From assembly GCA_964647625.1 (NCBI GenBank), contig CAZYHZ010000001.1, positions 102,668-166,667 on the forward strand: a stretch of 64,000 nt of DNA. The letters run 5' to 3'. A program made the translations under genes and the position numbers. This stretch comes from DASRJG01 sp964647625 (GTDB lineage: Bacteria; Acidobacteriota; Polarisedimenticolia; Polarisedimenticolales; DASRJG01). Shown piece after piece: positions 26,280 to 34,315 of the stretch (positions are counted from its first letter, which is position 1; every line of letters begins with the position of its first letter). A model generated the notes under the pieces. The model ran no database searches, was not told the DNA's origin, and saw nothing but the letters and a program-made list of their open reading frames with translations.

Positions 26280-28211
26280 TCAACGCGGCGCCCCCGCCCG
26301 CCCGCCGACCATGACCCGCGCCCGCTCGAGGTTCGTGCGCGCCTCCCCGTACTCGGGCGCGATCGAGACGGCACGCTCGAACTGATCGAGAGCCTCGGCC
26401 ATCCTCCCCTGCTGCGCCAGGGCCACGCCGAGGTTGTTGTGGGCCTCCGCGTTCCCCGGCGCCGCCTCGATGGCCTGCCGGAACCGCTGGATGGCTTCGG
26501 CGCCGCGGCTCTCCCGCGCCAAGGCGAGCCCCAGATTGTTCAGCGCGCCGGCAAACCCCGGCCGCAGCCGGACGGCTTCCTCGAAGTGCTCGATCGCCTC
26601 GGCCGTCCTCCCCTGGCGTGAGAGGAGAGCGCCCATCGCGTCGTGCGTCTCCGCGCTATTCGGGACGAGCCGCAGCGCCTCGCGATAGTGGGCGAGCGCC
26701 GCGTCGGGCCGGCCGGCGCCGGCCCAGGCTCCCGCCGCACCGAGATGCGCGACGGCGGAGTCGGGGCGAACGCGCACGGCGCGCTCGAACTGCTCGGCCG
26801 CAGCGGCATCATTGCCGAGCTTCATGAATGCGGTCCCGAGATTGACGAGCGCACTCCCGTAGTCGGGCTTGATCGCGAGAGCGGCCTTATAGTGCGCGAT
26901 CGCTTCGGTCGTGCGTCCGGAGTCGTCGAGGGCGCGGCCGAGGATATCGTGGGCCATCCAGTTGCCGGTCGTCACGGCCAGCGCGTGCTCGAAGAGCGTG
27001 CGGGTGTCCGCCCAGACGGCGACCTGCGCGCGGGTGGCGAGCGTGAGGGCGGCGATGACGGCGGTTGCTCCGGCAGCGACGCCGCTCTGCACCGCCCGAC
27101 TCCGGCGTCGAACGCGGGCGGTCGCCTCCGCAATGGACCACACGACGAGGACGAACACGCCGATCAGCGGAACGTAGGTGAAGCGATCCGCGCTCGCGTG
27201 CATTCCTACCCGCACGATCCCGAGCACGGGAACCAAAGACACGAGGTACCACAGCCACCCGGCGGGAACCCAGGGCGCGCGGCGCCCGAACAGGATCGAC
27301 GCCGCCGTCGTCGCGGCGAGAGCCGCTCCTGCGAGTGCCGCGAGTGCTACGGACGGGCCGCCGCGGGGCAGCGGATAGAAAACCGCGAGTCTCGCGGGCC
27401 ACGCGGTGCGGACGAGGTACGCGACGCACGACACCGCGGCGTTGGCGAAGCGCGACGCGAGCGGGATGCTGTCGGTCGGAGGCCCGCCCGACCTCGCGGC
27501 GAGCGCGGTCACGGCGATCGATCCCGCCGAGAGCAGCAACAGAGGGACCTTCTCGAGGAGCAGAGCCCGCAGGCTCGGTCGGTCAAGCCGGCAAAGCGGC
27601 CAGAAGTCGAGGAGCAAGAGCAGCAGCGGCAGCGTCACGAGCATCGGCTTCGACAGCAGCGACGCCGCGAATGCCGCGGCCACGATCGTCATCCGGCCTG
27701 CCGAGCGCCTCGACACGTAACGCAGATAGGCGGCGATCGCGAGCAAGCCGAAGAAGGTGCTCAGGACGTCCTTGCGCTCGACCACCCACGCCACCGATTC
27801 GACGTGGAGCGGATGCACGGCGAAGAGCGCCGCGACGAGCCAGCTCCTTGCGAAAAACCCGGTCGCGCGCAGGAGCACGAGAAAAAGGATGACCCCGTTC
27901 GCGAGGTGGAACAGCAGGTTCGTCGCGTGGAATGCGCGCGGGCCCCCGCCGCCGAGACTCGCGTCGAGCATCAGCGACATCCAGGTGAGCGGATGCCAGG
28001 TCGATTCCGTGGTGGTCGTGAACGCCCAAGCGATGCCGGACGCCGTGAGGCCGTGGAGCACGTGCGGGTTGTCGGTCACGTAGATGCCGTCGTCGAGATC
28101 GACGAATCCGCAGGAGCGCACGCCCCACAGGGCGAACGCGGACAGGATCGCCAGGGCGGCAGCTGCCGCCGCGACCGCCGGGGCTCTCGAACGGGCTTTC
28201 CGCGTTACGAT
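26280..28211 (-). CDS. TMTC-like membrane protein with TPR domain
   Basis: About 643 aa. Residues 1-390 hold 9-11 membrane segments with the acidic loop FVDLDDGIYVTDNP after the first helix and the motif HPLHVESVAWVVERKDVLS. Both are typical of bacterial relatives of the TMTC/DUF1736 GT-C type O-mannosyltransferases. Residues 410-640 form seven TPR units (A..NLG.AL...GR..EAI..F..A..L.P). The start is unclear: the reading frame has no ATG, GTG or TTG at the expected position, so I placed it at ATC 28211-28209 by alignment with the paralogue at 50665; a longer frame would run antisense into the aminotransferase gene. The gene may use a rare start or begin at an internal codon. Acceptor and donor are unknown. 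Confidence 0.78.
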   Translation of the reverse strand: MVTRKARSRAPAVAAAAAALAILSAFALWGVRSCGFVDLDDGIYVTDNPHVLHGLTASGIAWAFTTTTESTWHPLTWMSLMLDASLGGGGPRAFHATNLLFHLANGVILFLVLLRATGFFARSWLVAALFAVHPLHVESVAWVVERKDVLSTFFGLLAIAAYLRYVSRRSAGRMTIVAAAFAASLLSKPMLVTLPLLLLLLDFWPLCRLDRPSLRALLLEKVPLLLLSAGSIAVTALAARSGGPPTDSIPLASRFANAAVSCVAYLVRTAWPARLAVFYPLPRGGPSVALAALAGAALAATTAASILFGRRAPWVPAGWLWYLVSLVPVLGIVRVGMHASADRFTYVPLIGVFVLVVWSIAEATARVRRRSRAVQSGVAAGATAVIAALTLATRAQVAVWADTRTLFEHALAVTTGNWMAHDILGRALDDSGRTTEAIAHYKAALAIKPDYGSALVNLGTAFMKLGNDAAAAEQFERAVRVRPDSAVAHLGAAGAWAGAGRPDAALAHYREALRLVPNSAETHDAMGALLSRQGRTAEAIEHFEEAVRLRPGFAGALNNLGLALARESRGAEAIQRFRQAIEAAPGNAEAHNNLGVALAQQGRMAEALDQFERAVSIAPEYGEARTNLERARVMVGGRAGAPR

Positions 28212-28259
28212 GTCGCCGCCACGCCGTGTTCCTCGTCGCTCGTTCGCGGGAGGATAACC

Positions 28260-29567
28260 ATGAATTCGCGCCGATCGTTCCTGATTCGCGCCGGGTCGCT
28301 GGCGGCGGCCTTCGGCATGCCCGCCGACTTGCTGGCCCAGATGGCCCCCTCGGCCACGCCGGCGAAACCGCTGCCGCAACCCGACCTGCCCGATCCGTCC
28401 CTGTTCGACCGCGACCAGGAAGCGTACTGGAGCCAGATCCGCAAGCAGTTCCTGATTCCCAAGGACGAGGTGTACATGAACAACGGGACCGTGGGCTCGT
28501 CGCCCCGGCCCGTGATCCAGGCGGTGATGCAAGCGTACGAGCAGACGGAAAAGCTCGAGCAGACCGACCCGGAGGATTATCCGATCTGGGGATACAGCGA
28601 ATGGAACGAGCTCCGCGGGCCGCTCTCCAAGTTCATCGGGGCGAAGCAGCACGAGGTGGCCATCGTCCGCAACGCGACCGAGGCGAACAATTTCATGATC
28701 CACGGGCTGGACATGAAGGCGGACGAGGAGATCCTCACGAGCGACCAGGAGCACCCGAGCGGGAACGGGCCGCTCGGATTGAAGGCGAAGAGATTCGGGA
28801 TCGTCATCAAGAGGTTCGAGATCCCGAAACCGACCAACGACCCGGCCGAGATCCTGAACCGGATCGGCGACCAGATCACGCCCAAGACCCGGGCCATCTT
28901 CGTCAGCCACGTCACGACGACGACGGGATTGATCCTGCCGGTGAAGGAAATTTCGGCGCTCGCTCGCAGCAAAGGAATCGTGTCGATGATCGACGGCGCG
29001 CAGGCGGTCGGGGCGTTCAAGGTGGACGTCGGCGACATCGGCTGCGACATGTACGGCTCGAGCCCGCACAAGTGGCTCATGGCGCCGAAGGGGAGCGGGT
29101 TGCTCTACGTGCGCGACGAGATGATCGACCGTGTCTGGAGCACGGTGACCACGGCGGGGTGGGACGATCCGAAGCTGCGGGCGGCGCGGTTCCAGATGCT
29201 GGGTTCGTCGAACGTACCGTCCCTGTGGGGGTATCGGGCGGCGATCGAGTTCGCCAACCGGATCGGGATGGAGAGGATCGAAAAGCGTCACCGGCAGATG
29301 ACGGACTACCTGCACGCGGAGATGCTGAAGCGGGGTGCGGAGCCGTGGACGTCGATGAACCCACGCCTACGCTGCGCGATGTCCGCGGTGAACGTGCCCC
29401 CGGTCGAGATCACGAAGCTCGAGCCGGCGCTCTGGGAGAAGCACAGGATCCGCGTTCGCGGAAGCGCCCCGAACAAGATCCGCCTGAGCACGCCGTACTA
29501 TTTGTTGAAGAAAGACGTGGACCGGTTCCTGGCGAAGTTCGACGAGTACAAGGCCACCCTCGCGTGA
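28260..29567 (+). CDS. Tat-exported class V PLP-dependent aminotransferase
   Basis: 435 aa from the ATG at 28260, with GGGAGG upstream; the much longer frame from 26643 overlaps the convergent TPR gene and is rejected. The N-terminus has a twin-arginine signal (SRRSFLIRAGSLAAAFG). The rest matches class V / isopenicillin-N-epimerase-like enzymes: EVYMNNGTVGSSP at the N-side, MIDGAQAVGAF with the PLP-contacting Asp, and SSPHKWLMAPKGSG with the Schiff-base Lys. Such enzymes carry out transamination, desulfuration or epimerisation of amino acids. Tat export would place a folded, PLP-loaded enzyme in the periplasm. The substrate cannot be told from sequence. Confidence 0.88.
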   Translation: MNSRRSFLIRAGSLAAAFGMPADLLAQMAPSATPAKPLPQPDLPDPSLFDRDQEAYWSQIRKQFLIPKDEVYMNNGTVGSSPRPVIQAVMQAYEQTEKLEQTDPEDYPIWGYSEWNELRGPLSKFIGAKQHEVAIVRNATEANNFMIHGLDMKADEEILTSDQEHPSGNGPLGLKAKRFGIVIKRFEIPKPTNDPAEILNRIGDQITPKTRAIFVSHVTTTTGLILPVKEISALARSKGIVSMIDGAQAVGAFKVDVGDIGCDMYGSSPHKWLMAPKGSGLLYVRDEMIDRVWSTVTTAGWDDPKLRAARFQMLGSSNVPSLWGYRAAIEFANRIGMERIEKRHRQMTDYLHAEMLKRGAEPWTSMNPRLRCAMSAVNVPPVEITKLEPALWEKHRIRVRGSAPNKIRLSTPYYLLKKDVDRFLAKFDEYKATLA

Positions 29568-29592
29568 CCGTCGCTCCCCGCCTCGCAGCGCG

Positions 29593-30255
29593 CTACCGGT
29601 AAACGTCCATCTCGCGCGTCGCGTCCCTCTCGAGGGCGCCCCGCGTCGATTGGAGCGGCGTCTGATCGGTGCCATTGATGACGACGCTCCCCGCGGCGAT
29701 CGCGGTGCGAATCGTTCCTTGCGCCGTGTAGACGAGCTGGAAGATCCTCTCGTTGTAGGCGTCGTGGTCGACCGTCTTCGACTTCGGGCCCACGCCGTTC
29801 CACACGAGGTCGATCGCGACCATGACCGGCTGGTTGGAAGCGTCAAACCCGGCGACGGTGGCGCGAAGGTTGGCCGTCTTGAAGTTGTTGCTCAGGTGGA
29901 GCTCGTCGGGCTCCCCGGATCCGGTGACCGAAAGCACGTGCGCGCCCAGGCACCGATCGAACACGTCGATGAGAACGGCGGCGAGGCTCGACTGCGATTC
30001 CGTGTCGGTGCTCACGTGGTTCTGACCGCTTCCGCACGTGTCGTCCATGAGGACGACGCCCTGGCTGCTCTCGACGTGCACCGCCGTCACGACTCCGAGC
30101 GCACACGTGCTCGTGTCCACGCTCTGGAAGTCGGCCGTCACGCCGTCGCCCTGGGAGGAGTAGTGAAGCTTCTCGATCTCGCAGTATTGCGCCCGGGCGG
30201 CGCCCGCCGTGGCGACAAACGCGATCAGCGCACCGGTCATCAGTTTCGCTTTCAT
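29593..30255 (-). CDS. Small secreted protein of unknown family
   Basis: 220 aa from the ATG at 30255, with AAAGGGGGG-like sequence before it. Signal peptide in residues 1-22 (ARA-QY). The mature part has four cysteines and alternating hydrophobic sequence typical of a beta-sandwich. I do not recognise the family. Larger readings of this frame up to 31050 overlap the M48 gene in another frame and are shadows. It is downstream of the M48 gene on the same strand with a gap of 89 bp, so co-transcription is possible. Confidence 0.72.
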   Translation of the reverse strand: MKAKLMTGALIAFVATAGAARAQYCEIEKLHYSSQGDGVTADFQSVDTSTCALGVVTAVHVESSQGVVLMDDTCGSGQNHVSTDTESQSSLAAVLIDVFDRCLGAHVLSVTGSGEPDELHLSNNFKTANLRATVAGFDASNQPVMVAIDLVWNGVGPKSKTVDHDAYNERIFQLVYTAQGTIRTAIAAGSVVINGTDQTPLQSTRGALERDATREMDVYR

Positions 30256-30344
30256 GGGCCCCCCTTGTCGTCGATCCGTCCCCCGACTTTTACGGCGACA
30301 GCCCACGGCCGTCAAGGACGCAACGGGACGGCCGCGGCCCGGGC

Positions 30345-31394
30345 TCAGCGGGCGGGCGCGCCCTTGGCGTGCAGGGGCGGGTCCCCGGCCGGATTGTTGT
30401 AGTTGCGGGCGATTTCCCCTTCGAGGTTCTTGGCCCGCTTCTCGGACAGCGAGTGATCGCCGAAGAAGAAGTTGGTGACCTTGTCCTGGTCGCCGTACTT
30501 CTGCGCGAATCGATTCCAGAGCGCGGGCGCCTTGTGGTAATCGTACCCCGCCTCGTAGACGTAACGTAGCCCGACCCGGTCGGCCTGATCCTCGTACTCG
30601 CGGCTGTACGAATTGCCGAAGGTCGTGACGCCGAGGCTGGTCGCTTTCTTGGCGGCTTCCCGCGCCAGGTCGTTCCCGATCTTGTCCGCGCCGAGCAGCG
30701 CGACCTGCCCGGCGAGACCGGAGAAGACCCCGCCTTTGGCCTGGCGGCGAGAGTGCTCGTAGGTGGCGTGGGTGATCTCGTGGCCCAGAACGATCGCCAG
30801 CTCGTCGTCGTCCATGTCCTTGATCAAGCCGCTGAACACGTAGATCGAGAAGTTCGCCATCGCCATGGCGTTCCATTCCTTGTTGTCGACGACGTAGACG
30901 CGCACCTGCTTCGAATCGATGTAGGGCGGCAGCAGCCGGTCCACGATCTTGCGGCAGCGGTCGACCTGGGGCCCGGTCTCGATGAGCGCGCCGACGTCCG
31001 TTTGCTTGCCGCCGGATCCCGACTCCGCGACCTTCTTGGCCTGGACCCACGATTTCTCCGCGGCGTTCGTGCCCTTGAGCACGTCGGCTTCCATGAACTC
31101 CAGGCCGTTCTTCATCGCCTGCACGCGGCTCGCCACGATGCGGCCGTCCGGGCCGCGGCTCCCCTCGCCCTTCATGCGGTAGCCGAGCGGGATGTCGGAC
31201 GCCTTCTTGATGCTGCCGGCGTCCAGCCTCGTGTGCGCGTTGAGCTCGACACGCTGCCCGTCGACGATCCAGAAGGACGGCTTCTTGAAGTCGAGGTAGC
31301 CGTCGAACGAAACGGGGCTCGCAGCGCCGGCCGGAAGCGTCCCTCCGAGGACGATCGCGAGCACGACCAGGCTCCAGCTCTTTCTCGGGCTCAT
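30345..31394 (-). CDS. M48-family zinc metalloprotease, exported
   Basis: 349 aa. The ATG at 31394 has an excellent AAGGAGGGTGAC ribosome site; the ATG five codons upstream would bury it. Signal peptide in residues 1-25. Residues 30-110 look like a small OB-type beta domain of the DUF5666 kind (VDGQRVELNAHTRL, PLGYRMKGEG, DGRIVASRV). The peptidase domain has HEITH (HExxH zinc site) near residue 205 and the third ligand region SREYEDQADRVG about 55 residues later, as in M48 (BepA/LoiP-like) enzymes. It lacks membrane helices apart from the leader, so it is periplasmic. Its role is presumably envelope protein quality control. It starts 1 bp after the stop of 31396-31947. Confidence 0.9.
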   Translation of the reverse strand: MSPRKSWSLVVLAIVLGGTLPAGAASPVSFDGYLDFKKPSFWIVDGQRVELNAHTRLDAGSIKKASDIPLGYRMKGEGSRGPDGRIVASRVQAMKNGLEFMEADVLKGTNAAEKSWVQAKKVAESGSGGKQTDVGALIETGPQVDRCRKIVDRLLPPYIDSKQVRVYVVDNKEWNAMAMANFSIYVFSGLIKDMDDDELAIVLGHEITHATYEHSRRQAKGGVFSGLAGQVALLGADKIGNDLAREAAKKATSLGVTTFGNSYSREYEDQADRVGLRYVYEAGYDYHKAPALWNRFAQKYGDQDKVTNFFFGDHSLSEKRAKNLEGEIARNYNNPAGDPPLHAKGAPAR

Positions 31395-31395
31395 G

Positions 31396-31947
31396 TCACC
31401 CTCCTTCACGTGACGCGTTGACCCCGCACCGCGTGAAGGCGTCGCGCGTCACACGAAGCGGCTGCGCGATCGACCGGCCGTGCTGAGGATCGGCGCCGTA
31501 GAGGTCGATGCGATCGTCCCGGATCTCGATCCGCTCGACCATGGTACCGCCGTCCGGAAGGTTGGAGCCCGGTGAGTAGACGCCCCGGCAAACGAGCTTG
31601 CCCTTCGTGCGCTCGAAAAGGGCCACGATCTCCCAGTTGCCGCTTCCGCCCGTATTCCAGACGATCTCGGCGACCGCCGACGGCACCCTCGCGACCCGCC
31701 CGACCGCGAGCGCGCGCATCTCGGCGAACGGGATCCCGGGCCCGCTGTATTGGCCGCCCTCGAGCTTGACGACATGGTCGCCCTCTTCGCCCAGAGCGGG
31801 GAGGCACACTTCCGCGTTACGCACCTCGGCGGCGGTCGGCGCCGCCTCGCGGCGGGCGCCGTGCGACGGGGTCGTGGCGAAAAGCGGCGCCAACGCCGCC
31901 GCCGCGGCGATCGCTGCGTGGCGGTGCCGTGCGATCATGCCCCGCAT
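31396..31947 (-). CDS. Small exported protein, unknown family
   Basis: 183 aa from the ATG at 31947 (180 aa from a second ATG at 31938). A signal peptide covers residues 1-28. The mature domain has two cysteines and a C-terminal region that reads like a small beta-barrel (IVWNTGGSGNWEIVALFERTKGKLVCRGVYSPGS). The frame extends further upstream to 32811, but that part is antisense to the methyltransferase gene and lacks a leader, so it is left out. Tight spacing (1 bp) to the M48 gene suggests they are translated together and may act on the same envelope process. Function is unknown. Confidence 0.72.
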   Translation of the reverse strand: MRGMIARHRHAAIAAAAALAPLFATTPSHGARREAAPTAAEVRNAEVCLPALGEEGDHVVKLEGGQYSGPGIPFAEMRALAVGRVARVPSAVAEIVWNTGGSGNWEIVALFERTKGKLVCRGVYSPGSNLPDGGTMVERIEIRDDRIDLYGADPQHGRSIAQPLRVTRDAFTRCGVNASREGG

Positions 31948-32004
31948 CGTAAACCCGCTTGGGATCGGCGGCGGATCTCGACCGGGGTGTGATAATCCCG
32001 GCCC

Positions 32005-32958
32005 ATGCTGTCCCGAGCGAAACCGTACTTGATCGGGCTTCTCACCTACACGCCGCTCGCGGCTCGGTATCGGATTCCCCGGACCGGGGGCACGGACGAC
32101 CCCGACTACTGCTACGGTGTTTTTCTGCGGCATCTCGTGCACGCGCACCGCGCGGGGCTCACCCGGTTGCCCGAGGTCGTCGCGGAGCTGGGCCCCGGCG
32201 ACTCTCTGGGAACGGGGCTCGCGTGGCTGATCGCCGGCGCCTCGCGGTATCTCGCGTTCGACGTGCGGCGCTACGCGACCACGAAGCGGAACGCGGCGGT
32301 CTTCGACGCGCTCGTCGCCCGGTTCCTTCGCCGCGCCCCGGCGCCCGGGCGCGAGGCGTTCCCCGAGATGAAGCCCGACCTCGAGAGCACGTCGTTTCCC
32401 TCCGAGATCTTGAGCGACGCGCATCTGACGCGCGCGCTCTCTCCCGATCGTCTCCGCTCGCTCCGCGATTCCCTCGCGCGCGTGGAGCAAGCGGCTTCGG
32501 GTCCGGTCGCCTACATCGTTCCCTGGGACGACGCGGCCAACGTGCGTGAGGGGAGCGTCGATCTGATCTTCTCCCAGGCGGTCATGGAGCACGTCGAGGA
32601 AGTCGACCACGTCTACGCCGTGTGCCGGCGGTGGCTCAAGCCGGGCGGGATGGTCTCGCACCAGATCGACTTCCGGAGCCACGGGACCTCGCCGACCTGG
32701 GACGGGTACCGGTCCTACTCCGAGCTTCAATGGCGCATCGTGCGCGGCCGGCGCGACTACCTGATCAACCGCGTGCCCGACGCCGGCCATCTGGAGGCGA
32801 TCCGCCGCCACGGGCTCCGCGTGGTCACGTGCCTTCCTTCCCTCTCGGAGCCGACCCTAAGGCCCGATGCCTACGCCCCGCGATTCCGGTCTCTTTCCGA
32901 CGCGTCGCGCCGCACGTCCGGGTTGTTCGTCCAGGCGGTGCGCGGGGATTCCGTCTAG
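32005..32958 (+). CDS. Class I SAM-dependent methyltransferase
   Basis: 317 aa. The AdoMet-binding motif I reads VVAELGPGDSLGTG (residues 51-64), followed by an acidic strand end (AFDVRRY). Motif around residue 190 (SVDLIFSQAVMEHVEEVDHVY) and the LKPGGMV turn are those of methyltransferase type 11 enzymes. A long insertion sits between motif I and the central motif. No substrate-specific motif was recognised. It precedes the cytochrome gene by 94 bp; a functional link to the redox module is possible but not shown. Confidence 0.85.
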   Translation: MLSRAKPYLIGLLTYTPLAARYRIPRTGGTDDPDYCYGVFLRHLVHAHRAGLTRLPEVVAELGPGDSLGTGLAWLIAGASRYLAFDVRRYATTKRNAAVFDALVARFLRRAPAPGREAFPEMKPDLESTSFPSEILSDAHLTRALSPDRLRSLRDSLARVEQAASGPVAYIVPWDDAANVREGSVDLIFSQAVMEHVEEVDHVYAVCRRWLKPGGMVSHQIDFRSHGTSPTWDGYRSYSELQWRIVRGRRDYLINRVPDAGHLEAIRRHGLRVVTCLPSLSEPTLRPDAYAPRFRSLSDASRRTSGLFVQAVRGDSV

Positions 32959-33052
32959 CGCCCGAATCGGGAATCCGTCAAGGGATCTTGCGGACGGAAT
33001 CGCTCCGCAATCCCGATCGCCGCCGCGCCCGGAACGCGCGATTGTGGCCTCG

Positions 33053-33514
33053 ATGCGATCCCTGCTTGAAGACGCCGGGCATCTCGTCCGCCTCGCGGCC
33101 GCGTTCGCCGTCCTCGTCGTCCTGTTCGTGATCGCGCGGGGCGCGCTCATCCCGAAGGATTTTGGCACCTACGGCCACTACCGCGCGGGCGCTCTCGCCG
33201 ACGCGCGCGCACGTCCGGTCTCGTACGCCGGCCGCGCGGCGTGCGTCGAATGTCACGACGACGTCGACGCGCTGAAGAAGAAGGGCAAGCACGCGGGGCT
33301 CGGGTGCGAGGCCTGCCACGGCGCGCTCGCCCGGCATGCGGCGGATCCGCAGGGCGTCGTTCCCGTCAAGCCCGACCCCGCGAAGGTGTGCCTGGTGTGC
33401 CATCTGAAGAACGTGGCGAAGCCGGCGGGTTTCCCGCAGATCGATCCCGCGGAGCACGCGGGCTCCGACCCGTGCGTGACGTGCCACAAACCGCATTCGC
33501 CGCTCGATCCCTAG
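33053..33514 (+). CDS. Membrane-anchored tetraheme c-type cytochrome
   Basis: 153 aa from the ATG at 33053 (a GTG three codons earlier is possible). An N-terminal hydrophobic helix (residues 13-32) acts as anchor or uncleaved signal. Four CxxCH heme sites follow: CVECH, CEACH, CLVCH and CVTCH, in about 75 residues, with several additional His as distal ligands. This is the size and layout of the small tetraheme electron-transfer cytochromes that pair with NrfD-type quinone reductases. It is 13 bp upstream of the Fe-S gene, clearly the same operon. It would pass electrons between the periplasmic Fe-S subunit and an unknown partner. Confidence 0.9.
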   Translation: MRSLLEDAGHLVRLAAAFAVLVVLFVIARGALIPKDFGTYGHYRAGALADARARPVSYAGRAACVECHDDVDALKKKGKHAGLGCEACHGALARHAADPQGVVPVKPDPAKVCLVCHLKNVAKPAGFPQIDPAEHAGSDPCVTCHKPHSPLDP

Positions 33515-33527
33515 GAGGGCGCACCGC

Positions 33528-34304
33528 ATGGATCGAAGGGAGTTCCTCGGTTTGTCCGGCAAGTGCCTCATGCTCTTCGGAGCGGCCGCGGGGGCGTGGG
33601 AGCACGTGCTGGCCGGGACGCCCGAGAAGGCACCGGGGTACGACGCCGCTCGCCACTGGTGGGCGTTCTACATCGACATCGAGAAGTGCATCGGCTGCGG
33701 GAACTGCGTGCGGGCGTGCAAGGAAGAGAACGACGTCGTGCGCGAGCCGTTCTACTTCCGGACGTGGGTCGAGCGCTACCACATCCCGGCCCGCGATCCG
33801 GGGCGGCCCGCCGAGGAGCGCTTGCCCATCGTCGATTCCCCCAACGGCGGGCACGACGGCTTCCCCGAGCGCTATCTCGAGTCCGACGGCGGCAAGAGCT
33901 TCTTCGTTCCGAAGATGTGCAACCACTGCGCCGACTCGCCGTGCGTCCAGGTCTGCCCGGTGGGCGCCACGTTCGACAGCCCCGACGGGGTCGTGCTCGT
34001 CGACAAGAGCTACTGCCTCGGGTGCAGGTACTGCGTCCAGGCGTGCCCTTACGGGTGCCGGTACATCGATCCGCGGACGAACACGGTCGACAAGTGCACG
34101 CTCTGCTACCACCGGATCACGAAGGGGCTGACGACCGCGTGCTGCGAGGCGTGTCCCACGGGCGCCCGCCTCCTGGCCGACCTTCGCGATCCGCGCGACC
34201 CGATCCACGAGATTCTCCGCACCCACAAGGTGCAGATCCTGAAGCCGCATCTCGCCACCGGCGCCAAGCTCTACTACAACGGCCTCGACGGCGCGGTTCG
34301 CTGA
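33528..34304 (+). CDS. Tat-exported four-cluster ferredoxin subunit (NrfC/DmsB type)
   Basis: 258 aa; GGAGG lies before the ATG. The leader MDRREFLGLSG is a twin-arginine signal. Sixteen cysteines form four [4Fe-4S] motifs: CIGCGNCVRAC, CNHCADSPCVQVC, CLGCRYCVQAC and CTLC...CCEAC. The pattern is that of the electron-transfer subunits NrfC, PsrB, DmsB and HybA. It would sit on the periplasmic side, bridging the tetraheme cytochrome and the NrfD membrane subunit encoded next door (11 bp downstream). No molybdopterin catalytic subunit is encoded nearby. Confidence 0.93.
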   Translation: MDRREFLGLSGKCLMLFGAAAGAWEHVLAGTPEKAPGYDAARHWWAFYIDIEKCIGCGNCVRACKEENDVVREPFYFRTWVERYHIPARDPGRPAEERLPIVDSPNGGHDGFPERYLESDGGKSFFVPKMCNHCADSPCVQVCPVGATFDSPDGVVLVDKSYCLGCRYCVQACPYGCRYIDPRTNTVDKCTLCYHRITKGLTTACCEACPTGARLLADLRDPRDPIHEILRTHKVQILKPHLATGAKLYYNGLDGAVR

Positions 34305-34315
34305 GCGGAGATCCG

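Noticed and set aside
26643..28259. N-terminal extension of the aminotransferase frame by over 500 codons
   Set aside because: It lies antisense to the TPR protein, and the Tat leader with ribosome site at 28260 marks the true start.
28212..29315. N-terminal extension of the TMTC-like frame
   Set aside because: The extension is antisense to the aminotransferase and shows no family similarity.
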